In this document: one piece after another, positions 15,005 through 22,463 of the stretch | Position numbering within the stretch: the first letter of the stretch is position 1 | Layout of the letters: every line of letters begins with the position of its first letter | NCBI GenBank assembly: GCA_002687815.1 | Contig: NZBH01000051.1 | Span: 1 to 33,289, forward strand | Source: an archaeon | GTDB taxonomy: Archaea; Nanobdellota; Nanobdellia; SCGC-AAA011-G17; GCA-2687815 | Length of the DNA: 33,289 nucleotides | Direction of reading: 5' to 3' | Position numbers and translations under genes: made by a program | The notes under the pieces: model-generated | What the model saw: only the letters and a program-made list of their open reading frames with translations | The model's database searches: none | Told to the model about the DNA's origin: nothing

Positions 15005-16987
15005 ATGATTTTAGGGAAGGTAATTGGAAGATCTTCAACAATACAATTTAAGTTTTTAGTAGAGGGAAATGCAAAAAAATTCCAATATTTGCAAGTTTTG
15101 CATGAAGATAATTATGTTCTTGCACAAATAGTTGAAATTGAAAGGGATATAGATAGAACAGTTGCATCTTGTAATATTCTTGGTTATAAAGATGAACAAA
15201 ATATCTTAAGACCATTAAGAACAGCATTTGAACCTGGCATAGAAATACTTAATGCAGAAGATGATTTTATTAAAAAAATACTTGATTTAGAAGAATCAAA
15301 AAATTCTGCTTATTTAGGAGTTTTAGAAGGAAGAGATAAATTAAAGGTATATCTTGATTTGAATAAATTATTGACAAAACATGTTTGTATACTGGCAAAA
15401 TCTGGTGCTGGAAAATCTTATACTGCTGGTGTGTTAATAGAAGAGATTTTGGATAGAAATATTCCTATTTTGATTATAGATCCTCATGGAGAATATACTA
15501 GTTTAAAATATCCAAATGCAGAAGATAAAGAAAATTTAGTTCGTTTTGGTATAGAAGCAAAGAATTATATTGATCAAGTTCAGGAATATGGGCTTAATGC
15601 TAAACATTTGAAATTAAGTAATCAAAATCTTTCTCCATCTGAATTAATTCATATGTTACCTTCTAAATTATCTAGTACTCAGATGGGTGTGTTGTATTCT
15701 GCTTTGAATAGTTTGGGAAAAGAAATTAATTTTGATGAAATAATACAACAATTAGAGATGGAAGAAGGTAATGCAAAGTGGACTTTAATAAATATCATTG
15801 AATATATTAAGAAATTAGATATTTTTTCTGATTATTCTACTGAAATGAATGAGTTAGTTAAACAGAACAAAGTTTCAATAATAAATCTAAAAGGAATACC
15901 TCCTGAAGTTCAAGAAGTTATTGTCTATAAATTGACTTATGATTTATTTGAAGCTAGAAAGAAAGAAGAAATTCCACCATTTTTTTTAATAGTAGAAGAA
16001 GCACATAATTTTCTTCCAGAAAGAAGTTTTGGTGAAGCAAAGAGTTCTAAGATTTTAAGACAAGTTGCATCAGAAGGAAGAAAATTTGGTCTTGGCATGT
16101 GTATTATTTCTCAAAGACCTTCTAGGTTGGATAAATCTGTAATATCTCAAGCTTCTACACAATTAATTTCTAGGATAACTAATCCAAATGATTTGAAAAG
16201 TTTATCTAGTTCTTTGGAAGGATTAACGTCAGAAACTGAGAGAGAAATTAAAAATATACCTGTTGGAACAGTTATGGTTGTTGGCTTGACTGATTTACCT
16301 GTATTTGTAGATGTTAGACCAAGAAAAACAAAACATGGTGGTGGAGCAGTAAATATTCTAGATGTTGAAAAGGTAGAAGAAAAAGAATTTATTGAAAGTA
16401 AAGAAGACTTTGAAGAAAAAAATAATTTACTTCCATTAATTAAACCAAAAATAGATTTAAATGATCTAAAAGTAATGCATGGTTCTTCTAAAATAAAAAC
16501 AGAATTAATTCCCTGTTCTTTATTGGTTATAAAAGATTTTAGATTATTGTTTGATTTGACTAATGGCCAGATAATTAACAATATTGAAGATGCTAGTGGT
16601 GAGAAATTAACTGCTGTAGCTATAGATAATTTAACTTCACAGCAGAAAAATATATTGAAAGTTGCTATAAACTTAAACGAGTTTAAAGCTGCTGATTTAT
16701 TATCTGAATCTGGTGCGCAATTTTCAGAAGTTTATGATATTACAAATATTTTAACTGGTAAAGGTTTATTTATTAAAATTAATGATGAATATAAATTGAA
16801 TGATAAAATTGGATGGTTGTCTAAATTAAAAGAATTATCTTTTTTAGGAAAAATAGAATTCTCTGATTTAAGTTATGATAAAATATTAGAAAAAAATTAT
16901 GATATTCAAAAAATAAAAGAGTATCTTAGTAATTTTATTGATATAGATGATGAGAAAGAATGTTATTTAGTTAAGTATAGTCCTTAA
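15005..16987 (+). CDS. herA: HerA-like hexameric DNA translocase/helicase
   Basis: A 660-residue FtsK/HerA-family ATPase that pumps double-stranded DNA; in archaea it normally feeds the NurA nuclease, with Mre11-Rad50, during end resection. Residues about 1-90 form the beta-rich HAS-barrel. The Walker A site is AKSGAGKSYT (131-140), Walker B FFLIVEEAH (326-334), with IIDPHGEY (157-164) and the arginine-finger region RQVASEGRKFGLG (352-364). After the core, about 190 residues (from about 450) extend further than a minimal HerA and end in a likely winged-helix-like region. No nurA, mre11 or rad50 gene is adjacent. The stop codon overlaps the cbf5 stop by four bases. Confidence 0.88.
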   Translation: MILGKVIGRSSTIQFKFLVEGNAKKFQYLQVLHEDNYVLAQIVEIERDIDRTVASCNILGYKDEQNILRPLRTAFEPGIEILNAEDDFIKKILDLEESKNSAYLGVLEGRDKLKVYLDLNKLLTKHVCILAKSGAGKSYTAGVLIEEILDRNIPILIIDPHGEYTSLKYPNAEDKENLVRFGIEAKNYIDQVQEYGLNAKHLKLSNQNLSPSELIHMLPSKLSSTQMGVLYSALNSLGKEINFDEIIQQLEMEEGNAKWTLINIIEYIKKLDIFSDYSTEMNELVKQNKVSIINLKGIPPEVQEVIVYKLTYDLFEARKKEEIPPFFLIVEEAHNFLPERSFGEAKSSKILRQVASEGRKFGLGMCIISQRPSRLDKSVISQASTQLISRITNPNDLKSLSSSLEGLTSETEREIKNIPVGTVMVVGLTDLPVFVDVRPRKTKHGGGAVNILDVEKVEEKEFIESKEDFEEKNNLLPLIKPKIDLNDLKVMHGSSKIKTELIPCSLLVIKDFRLLFDLTNGQIINNIEDASGEKLTAVAIDNLTSQQKNILKVAINLNEFKAADLLSESGAQFSEVYDITNILTGKGLFIKINDEYKLNDKIGWLSKLKELSFLGKIEFSDLSYDKILEKNYDIQKIKEYLSNFIDIDDEKECYLVKYSP

Positions 16988-17964
16988 TCTTTTTTTAAAT
17001 AAGTATCAATTTTCATAAATACTTTTTTAGTTTTTGCAGCTACTTCTTTTTCTGCTTTTAAGATTTCTTGAGAAGTCATTTTGCTAGTACTTAAACAAAC
17101 TAATTCATTTTTTAAAGTTAATATTGCTGTTAATTCATTTTCCTTTATTTTATCGTTTAATTTTGATATTCCTCTTACGTATAAATCTGCTCCGTGACAT
17201 AAAGCATTAACTGTTGTATCAAAAACCCATATCTTTGGTAAGTGTTCTATTGCTTTTTCCATTGGTAAAACTATTTTCCTTATTTCTTTTTCATTACCTT
17301 CTTTCCAGAATTCGTAAGCATCTTTTAAGTCATGTAAGCTGTGCCATGTTTCATCTGTAAATGGACCTGCTTTAGTTCTAATTAATTGTTTCATATTTGC
17401 ACCAACACCTAAATTCTGTCCAATATCATGACAAAATTTTCTAATATATGTTCCTGCTTCACAACCAATTTTAAATAAAACATCTTGTTTGTCAATTTCT
17501 AAGATTTTAAGATAATAAATTTCTCTTTCTCTTAGTTGTCTTTTAATAGCACTTTTTACTGGTGGCATTTGTTTTATTTTCCCAGTAAATTTTAAGAATA
17601 CTTTTTTTATTTTAATTTTATCTACAGGTTTATGTAAACGCATTAAACAGATATATTCTTTTCCTGCTGTAAGTAAAGTTTGAACAATTCTTGTTGCTCT
17701 TCCTAATGCAATTGGTAGAACTCCTGTTACTATTGGATCTAATGTACCAGAATGACCTACTTTTTTAGCTTTTAAAACTCTTTTAACATAATAGCCTATT
17801 TGATGACTTGTTGGACCCTCTGATTTATTTAAATTTACAATTCCATAAGAAATAGTATTTTCTACTGATCTTTTTTCCGGATATTCCCCATATTTGGAGT
17901 TTGTTCTAGCTTCTACCTTAGTTAGAATTTTTCTTTTTACTTTTTCAAATGGTAATTTTCCCAT
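16984..17964 (-). CDS. cbf5: tRNA/rRNA pseudouridine synthase Cbf5 (dyskerin homologue)
   Basis: Catalytic subunit of archaeal H/ACA ribonucleoproteins, making pseudouridine in rRNA and, in some cases, position 55 of tRNA. The 326-residue product has the TruB-type catalytic motif VGHSGTLDP with catalytic D76, the conserved NLNKSEGPTSHQ segment (44-55), the GTYIRKFCHDIG motif and a C-terminal PUA domain (about 240-320) including HGADLYVRGI. The N-terminal basic extension and the PUA domain distinguish Cbf5 from bacterial TruB. It lies directly downstream of eL31, where archaea often have eIF6, rather than after eL14. The last codons (KKD and stop) read as a T7 tract on the other strand. Confidence 0.94.
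   Translation of the reverse strand: MGKLPFEKVKRKILTKVEARTNSKYGEYPEKRSVENTISYGIVNLNKSEGPTSHQIGYYVKRVLKAKKVGHSGTLDPIVTGVLPIALGRATRIVQTLLTAGKEYICLMRLHKPVDKIKIKKVFLKFTGKIKQMPPVKSAIKRQLREREIYYLKILEIDKQDVLFKIGCEAGTYIRKFCHDIGQNLGVGANMKQLIRTKAGPFTDETWHSLHDLKDAYEFWKEGNEKEIRKIVLPMEKAIEHLPKIWVFDTTVNALCHGADLYVRGISKLNDKIKENELTAILTLKNELVCLSTSKMTSQEILKAEKEVAAKTKKVFMKIDTYLKKD
16990..16996 (+). terminator. T7 terminator candidate for herA, inside cbf5
   Basis: Seven T immediately after the herA stop (16985-16987); on the minus strand they are the terminal Lys codons of Cbf5. Confidence 0.45.
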
Positions 17965-17985
17965 TTTTTATTTAAGAACATTGAA

Positions 17986-17995
17986 CTTTATAAAG
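17986..17995 (-). promoter_or_regulatory. Palindromic TATA box upstream of cbf5
   Basis: CTTTATAAAG is a perfect palindrome centred about 26 bases before the cbf5 ATG (17964). It suggests that cbf5 is transcribed separately from the eL31 operon. Confidence 0.5.
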
Positions 17996-18010
17996 ATTTA
18001 TTAGAAAAAG

Positions 18011-18484
18011 CTATTTTTTCTTAGTTTCTTTCTTTTTGGTTTCTTTTTTAGGCTTTTCTGGTTTTGGTTTTGTTTCTTTAGTTTTCTCTTCCTTTTTTGG
18101 TTCTTCTTTCTTAGTTTCTTTTTTCTCTTCTACTTCTGCTGGTTTTTCAATCGCTTTACCAAGACCAACTTTTTCTTTAAGTTTATCAGCTACACCTTTT
18201 TTCTCTTCTTGTTTTTTAGCTTCTTTGTAAGGAACACCAACTAAATTAACTTTAGCAACATTTTCATCTTTAACAGCTGTTACTTGAACTTTTCCTGGTG
18301 GAGTTCTAAAACCTCTTGAGAATATTAATTCATTAAGTTCTTTACCAATTTTAACATCATTGGTTTTCATATGTTTAATTATAAATTTTCTTAGAGCGTT
18401 TAATGCTCTTTTACTCCTTTTATATACAGGAGCTTTTCTCCAATGTTTCCTTAATGGGATAACAAATGTTTTTTCTTGTGCCAT
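18011..18484 (-). CDS. rpl31e: Large ribosomal subunit protein eL31 with long Lys/Glu tail
   Basis: A 157-residue 50S protein. The first about 86 residues are the eL31 fold: TFVIPLRKHWRKAPVYKRSKRA, a helix ending KHMKTNDVKIGKELNELI and the strand region RTPPGKVQVTAVKD. The rest, about 70 residues, is a low-complexity Lys/Glu/Pro extension (KETKKEEPKKEE and similar) absent from typical eL31, which is usually about 80-100 residues long. The tail is probably disordered. The start is one base after the eL39 stop region in the same minus-strand cluster eS19-PDCD5-eL39-eL31. Confidence 0.93.
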   Translation of the reverse strand: MAQEKTFVIPLRKHWRKAPVYKRSKRALNALRKFIIKHMKTNDVKIGKELNELIFSRGFRTPPGKVQVTAVKDENVAKVNLVGVPYKEAKKQEEKKGVADKLKEKVGLGKAIEKPAEVEEKKETKKEEPKKEEKTKETKPKPEKPKKETKKKETKKK

Positions 18485-18485
18485 T

Positions 18486-18659
18486 TTATGCTTTAGTTTT
18501 TGTTCTTCTCCAACTTCTTTTTATAATTGTGTGTCTTCCAGGGTGGACTTTTCTTCCTTTTCCATATATTTTTGGAACTGTCCAAAATGGAGCCCATCTA
18601 GTTTGTTTTCTTTTTTTTGCTAATCTGCCTTTTTTAGCAGGATGAATATTTCTTGTCAT
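18486..18659 (-). CDS. rpl39e: Large ribosomal subunit protein eL39
   Basis: A 57-residue basic 50S protein lining the peptide exit tunnel. The product starts MTRNIHPAKKGRLAKKRKQ and has the family signature RWAPFWTVPKIYGK followed by the ending RSWRRTKTK, matching the RHWRRTKL ending of eL39. It is a few residues longer than the typical 50-51. The start overlaps the PDCD5 stop by four bases, and its stop is one base from the eL31 start. Its place between PDCD5 and eL31 is conserved in archaea, which supports the call. Confidence 0.95.
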   Translation of the reverse strand: MTRNIHPAKKGRLAKKRKQTRWAPFWTVPKIYGKGRKVHPGRHTIIKRSWRRTKTKA

Positions 18660-18988
18660 TTTCTTTTGATTTTAAACTCTTTCTTTGGTTCTTGAATTTG
18701 TTGTAAAATTGCTTTAAATTTTTCATCACTTAATTTTTCATTTAATTGTCCTGCTTGGACTAATTGTGCTACCATGACAATAATTTTAATTGCCATTTCT
18801 GGATGTGCACTTTTTATATTATAATATCTTTCAATAGCTTCTCTTGTTAAATATTGTTTTAAATTTTCTTCTAAAGCTTGAATTTGTTGCTGTAATTGCA
18901 ATTGTTCATTGAGTGATTCTTGTTGCTGTTCATTCATATTTCCTTGAAATTCTTCTAATTTCTTTTTTCTTATTTCTTCTATGTTCAT
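18656..18988 (-). CDS. PDCD5-family DNA-binding protein
   Basis: A 110-residue archaeal homologue of programmed cell death protein 5, a small helical protein that binds double-stranded DNA in archaea; its precise role is not settled. The N-terminal helix is Gln-rich (MNEQQQESLNEQLQLQQQI), and the core holds KQYLTREAIERYYNIKSAHPE, the family signature. The C-terminus is short and basic. It overlaps eS19 upstream and eL39 downstream by ATGA junctions, in the conserved archaeal order. Confidence 0.93.
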   Translation of the reverse strand: MNIEEIRKKKLEEFQGNMNEQQQESLNEQLQLQQQIQALEENLKQYLTREAIERYYNIKSAHPEMAIKIIVMVAQLVQAGQLNEKLSDEKFKAILQQIQEPKKEFKIKRK

Positions 18989-19398
18989 TTTGCTAGTTTA
19001 TCTAAGAAAGCTTTACCTTTTTTTGTAATAACTCTTCCTTTGTGAACTCCTTTTGCCTCTTTCTTAACAAATTCTGCTTGTTCTAGTTGTTGTAATATAA
19101 CTCTTATGATTTTTCCAGATCCTTTATAAAATTTTCCTGGTTTGTGACCTCTATTTTTTTTACCACCATATGTGCTTCTTAATTTAGAAACACCGATTGG
19201 ACCTTTTATATAAATTTTTCTTAATACAGCTGCAGCTCTTTTATACCACCAGCCCTTATCTGTTGGAGGTCTTTCTTTATGAGCTCCTGTTTTTACAAAA
19301 TTAGACCAATCTGGAGCTTTCACTATGTTGCTTTTTTTAATCTCTTCTGCAGATTTTTCTATTAATTTATTTGTATTTGTATCGTGTATTGTTACCAT
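18985..19398 (-). CDS. rps19e: Small ribosomal subunit protein eS19
   Basis: A 137-residue 30S protein with a winged-helix core. Diagnostic segments are DWSNFVKTGAHKERPP, WWYKRAAAVLRKIYIKGPIGV, LRSTYGGKKNRGHKP and the C-terminal GKIIRVILQQLEQAEFV. It opens the eS19-PDCD5-eL39-eL31 operon. A TATA-like sequence (minus strand of 19441-19450) lies about 47 bases upstream, suggesting a short leader without a clear Shine-Dalgarno site. Confidence 0.96.
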   Translation of the reverse strand: MVTIHDTNTNKLIEKSAEEIKKSNIVKAPDWSNFVKTGAHKERPPTDKGWWYKRAAAVLRKIYIKGPIGVSKLRSTYGGKKNRGHKPGKFYKGSGKIIRVILQQLEQAEFVKKEAKGVHKGRVITKKGKAFLDKLAK

Positions 19399-19440
19399 TT
19401 TAATTTTTTAACTAAAACTCAATTTTGATTAGAATTAAAC

Positions 19441-19450
19441 TATTTAAAAA
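19441..19450 (-). promoter_or_regulatory. Candidate TATA box for the eS19 operon
   Basis: TTTTTAAATA on the minus strand, centred about 47 bases before the eS19 ATG and just past the cysS stop; transcription would start near 19420. Confidence 0.35.
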
Positions 19451-19452
19451 GC

Positions 19453-20823
19453 TTACTGTTTGCTAAGTTTCCACTTAACTCCTTCTTTAGTGTCTTCTAA
19501 TATAATGCCTTGTTCCCTTAATTTATCTCTTATTTTATCTGCTTTTTTGAAATCTTTTACTTTTCTTGCATCTTCTCTTTCTTTTATTAAGTTTTTAATA
19601 TTATCAGATATTTTGGATCTTTCTTTTTTTAATAAATCTAAACCAAAAACTTTATCCATTTCTTTAATTGTTTTTACTTTACCTTGAGCTTTTTTGTCTC
19701 TAACTAATTGCCATAAAATTGAGATAGCAGAAGGCATATCTAAATCATTGTTAATTGCATTCTCGAATTTTTTAAGATATGTTTTGTTTAATTTATTATC
19801 ATCTTTTATTTCAGAGATAATATTTTTTAATCTTTTATGTGAATTTTGAGCTGATTCTAAAGCTTTTAAATCAAAATTTAATGGGCTTCTATAATGTGCT
19901 GTAAATGTGAAGTATTTATAAGATAAAGGTCTGAATTCTTTTTCTTCTAGTTCAGATATTGTGTATAAGCCCCCTTTGCTTTTACTTATTTTTTTACCTT
20001 TTGAAGTTAGAAAAGCTCCATGGAGCCAATAATTTACAAATTTTTTTCCTGTGGCTGCTTCACTTTGTGCTATTTCATTTGTATGGTGTACTGGAATATG
20101 ATCTATTCCGCCGGTGTGGATATCAAAATTATCTCCCAAGTATTTCATACACATAGCAGAACATTCTATATGCCAACCCGGGAAACCTAAGCCAAAAGGA
20201 GATTTCCATTCTTGTTGTCTTACTCCTGATTTTTCAGAAAACTTCCAAAGAACAAAATCTGTTTTATTTTTCTTTTCTCCTAATTTAATTCTTGCACCCG
20301 CTTTTAACCCTTCTTTTTTTAGTTTTGCTAATTTACTATAGTTTTTGAATTTTGCAGTGTTAAAATAAATACCATCAGAAGTTTTGTAAGTGTAACCCTT
20401 TTTTTCTAATTTTTTTATTAATGCTATTTGTTCTTTGATATGATCAATTGCTTTTGACCAAATGTCTGGTTCTATTATGTTTAATTTTTTAAAATCGTTT
20501 CTGAAAACTTTCCAATAAAAATTTGCAATATCTTCTGCTCTTTTGCCTTCTTTTTTTGCAGCTTTTTCAATTTTGTCTTCGCCAGTATTTGCATCACTTG
20601 TTAAATGACCAACATCGGTAACGTTCATTACATGTTTAACTTTATATTTATTGTATTCTAAAACTCTTTTTAAAATATCAGAGAAAATATAACTTCTTAA
20701 ATTACCAATATGTTGATACCAATAAACAGTTGGGCCACAAGAATATAAGCCAACATGGTTTTTTTTAATTGGTTTAAATATCTCTTTCTTTCTTGTTAGT
20801 GTATTGTATAATTTTACTGCCAT
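19453..20823 (-). CDS. cysS: Cysteinyl-tRNA synthetase
   Basis: Charges tRNA-Cys. The 456-residue class I synthetase has the HIGH-type motif HIGN (38-41) and KISKSKG (278-284) in place of KMSKS. Zinc-site residues are C29 (YSCGPTVY), C221 (ECSAM), H246 and E250 (in HHTNE). The C-terminal domain is helical and short. A free CysRS means this organism need not use the SepRS/SepCysS route. The ATG has a good TATA box 28 bases upstream. The stop lies just before the promoter of the eS19 operon. Confidence 0.96.
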   Translation of the reverse strand: MAVKLYNTLTRKKEIFKPIKKNHVGLYSCGPTVYWYQHIGNLRSYIFSDILKRVLEYNKYKVKHVMNVTDVGHLTSDANTGEDKIEKAAKKEGKRAEDIANFYWKVFRNDFKKLNIIEPDIWSKAIDHIKEQIALIKKLEKKGYTYKTSDGIYFNTAKFKNYSKLAKLKKEGLKAGARIKLGEKKNKTDFVLWKFSEKSGVRQQEWKSPFGLGFPGWHIECSAMCMKYLGDNFDIHTGGIDHIPVHHTNEIAQSEAATGKKFVNYWLHGAFLTSKGKKISKSKGGLYTISELEEKEFRPLSYKYFTFTAHYRSPLNFDLKALESAQNSHKRLKNIISEIKDDNKLNKTYLKKFENAINNDLDMPSAISILWQLVRDKKAQGKVKTIKEMDKVFGLDLLKKERSKISDNIKNLIKEREDARKVKDFKKADKIRDKLREQGIILEDTKEGVKWKLSKQ

Positions 20824-20845
20824 TTTAATAATAAGAAGAACTACT

Positions 20846-20856
20846 TATTTATAAAA
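20846..20856 (-). promoter_or_regulatory. Candidate TATA box for cysS
   Basis: TTTTATAAATA on the minus strand, centred about 28 bases before the cysS ATG at 20823. Confidence 0.5.
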
Positions 20857-20872
20857 TTTCTTTATTAAAGAA

Positions 20873-21400
20873 TTATCCAAATAAACCCTTCTTTTCAACT
20901 ACTGTTACTATTAAAGAATCTTTATTTTGTACACCTGAAGCACCGCCCATGACTTCAACATTACATGATTTAACACCTAAAGCTCCACCTTTTTCGTCTA
21001 TAATTAACTTTAATATTGCTTGTTCTCCTGATGCAATTGTATATTCTTTTGATGAACCTCCCATTGTATCTGCAAATGCGCAACTTACTTTTGGATCTGT
21101 ACTCATAACCTTTGCTTTTGCAGTTAAAGGAACTGGTTCGAAATTGGCTATTACTACTTTAATATCCCTAGCACTTCCTTTTTCTACTTCTATGCTACCT
21201 GGAGAAATTGTTAAAAAACTGTCAATTTCAGATAATCTTCCAATTTCTGCATCAGCTTGTTCAAATGCTTCTTTTGATAAGCCCCTTATATTTGTGAAAA
21301 TACTTCTAACGAATATTAAACCAAGACTTAAAAGAGTTATACCAATAACAATAACAATAATTGTAGTTATAGAAAGTTCTAGAGCACCCTTTTTTTTCAT
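20873..21400 (-). CDS. Pilin-like single-pass surface protein
   Basis: A 175-residue protein. It begins MKKKGALELSITTIIVIVIG: a short basic stretch, a Gly that could be a class III (prepilin) cleavage site, then about 22 hydrophobic residues, the layout of archaeal type IV pilins and archaellins. The remaining about 140 residues look like a beta-rich extracellular domain (DIKVVIANFEPVPLTAKAKV, two Cys at about 101 and 136 that could pair, and a Gly-rich end). No archaellum or pilus assembly gene is adjacent, so it may be an orphan pilin or simply an N-anchored protein. A TATA-like box (21422-21430) lies 26 bases upstream. Confidence 0.6.
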   Translation of the reverse strand: MKKKGALELSITTIIVIVIGITLLSLGLIFVRSIFTNIRGLSKEAFEQADAEIGRLSEIDSFLTISPGSIEVEKGSARDIKVVIANFEPVPLTAKAKVMSTDPKVSCAFADTMGGSSKEYTIASGEQAILKLIIDEKGGALGVKSCNVEVMGGASGVQNKDSLIVTVVEKKGLFG

Positions 21401-21421
21401 ACTTTTAATTTAATAAAGCTA

Positions 21422-21430
21422 ATTAATAAA
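21422..21430 (-). promoter_or_regulatory. Candidate TATA box for the pilin-like gene
   Basis: TTTATTAAT on the minus strand, about 26 bases before the ATG at 21400, compatible with a leaderless transcript. Confidence 0.4.
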
Positions 21431-21456
21431 GTTTTTGGTGGTTTATTTAGAAAATC

Positions 21457-21464
21457 TTATAAAT
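21457..21464 (+). promoter_or_regulatory. Candidate TATA box for the PfkB-aldolase operon
   Basis: TTATAAAT centred about 38 bases before the ATG at 21498, giving a leader of about 12 bases that carries GAGG. Confidence 0.5.
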
Positions 21465-21481
21465 ATTGTAAATACTTTATT

Positions 21482-21493
21482 CTTAAAAAGAGG
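21482..21493 (+). promoter_or_regulatory. Shine-Dalgarno-containing leader motif
   Basis: CTTAAAAAGAGG, identical to the 12-mer at 4587-4598, ends four bases before the ATG. It fixes the start at 21498 and argues against the longer in-frame ORF from 21435. Confidence 0.6.
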
Positions 21494-21497
21494 TAAA

Positions 21498-22463
21498 ATG
21501 TTTGATATTGTTACGGTTGGAAGTGCATTAGTAGATGTTTTTGTAAACACAGAACTTGGAGAAATAAAAAAAGATGGGAAAAAATTAATTGCTTATCCTG
21601 TTGGTTCTAAGATTTCAGTTAAAAGTATAAAATTTTTAATTGGTGGTGGTGGGACTAATACTGCTGTTTCTTTTTCTAGACTTGGATTTAATACTGGTTA
21701 CTTAGGAAAAATTGGTAATGATAAAAATGGAGAAGAGATTTTAGATTTATTAAAAAAAGAAGGAATAAATTTTGTTGGTGTTAGAGGAGGAACTACTGGT
21801 TATTCAGTAATTTTAGATAGTAAGGAGCATAATAGAACAGTTTTAACACATAAGGGGGCTAGTGATGAATTAAAATATGGAGAATTATCTTTAAAAAAAT
21901 TAAAAACAAAATGGTTTTATTTTTCTTCTATGTTGAATGATTCTTTAATAACCCAAAAAAATTTAATTAAACTTGCGGCTTGGTCAGACGTAAAAATTGC
22001 TTTTAATCCTAGTATGTACCAAATAAAAAAAGATATAACATCTGTTAAAAATATTTTGAAGAAAACAGATATTCTGATTTTAAATAAAGAAGAAGCTACT
22101 TTATTGGTTAAGAAAAGACATATAGAAGATTTGTTAGAATGTGCCCGTCTTCTTGGTCCAAAAATTGTTTGTATTACTGATGGTAGAAGGAATACTTATG
22201 CTTATAATGGTTTTTTGATGTATACACTAAAGCCTCATGATATTAAAATAAAAGAAAGAACTGGAGCAGGAGATGCTTTTGCTTCTGGTTTTGTAGCTGG
22301 TTTTATTAAAAAAGATAATTTGGAATTTGCTTTACAAATGGGGTTGGCTAATGCAGAGAGTGTGGTAAAATATTTTGGTTCTAAAAATAAATTGTTGAAG
22401 TGGAAAGAAGCTCTTAAGAAAATAGAAAAAAATCCTGGAAAAATTACAAAAAAAGAATTATGA
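21498..22463 (+). CDS. PfkB-family sugar kinase (probable phosphofructokinase role)
   Basis: A 321-residue ribokinase-family enzyme that phosphorylates a sugar or sugar phosphate with a nucleotide triphosphate. The substrate-side glycine motif is GGGGTNTA (49-56), NKEE (196-199) is the metal/phosphate motif, and RTGAGDAFASGF (254-265) holds the catalytic base D259 and the anion hole. The start MFDIVTVG is set by an upstream GAGG; 21 further in-frame residues to 21435 lie before the Shine-Dalgarno and are rejected. The gene overlaps the aldolase gene by ATGA and is followed by a dehydrogenase and triosephosphate isomerase, so phosphorylation of fructose 6-phosphate is the best guess. A nucleoside or ribose kinase activity remains possible. 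Confidence 0.8.
   Translation: MFDIVTVGSALVDVFVNTELGEIKKDGKKLIAYPVGSKISVKSIKFLIGGGGTNTAVSFSRLGFNTGYLGKIGNDKNGEEILDLLKKEGINFVGVRGGTTGYSVILDSKEHNRTVLTHKGASDELKYGELSLKKLKTKWFYFSSMLNDSLITQKNLIKLAAWSDVKIAFNPSMYQIKKDITSVKNILKKTDILILNKEEATLLVKKRHIEDLLECARLLGPKIVCITDGRRNTYAYNGFLMYTLKPHDIKIKERTGAGDAFASGFVAGFIKKDNLEFALQMGLANAESVVKYFGSKNKLLKWKEALKKIEKNPGKITKKEL

Noticed and set aside
21435-21497. Longer N-terminus for the PfkB kinase
   Set aside because: It crosses the TATA box and Shine-Dalgarno site; homologues start at the MFDIVTVGSA segment.
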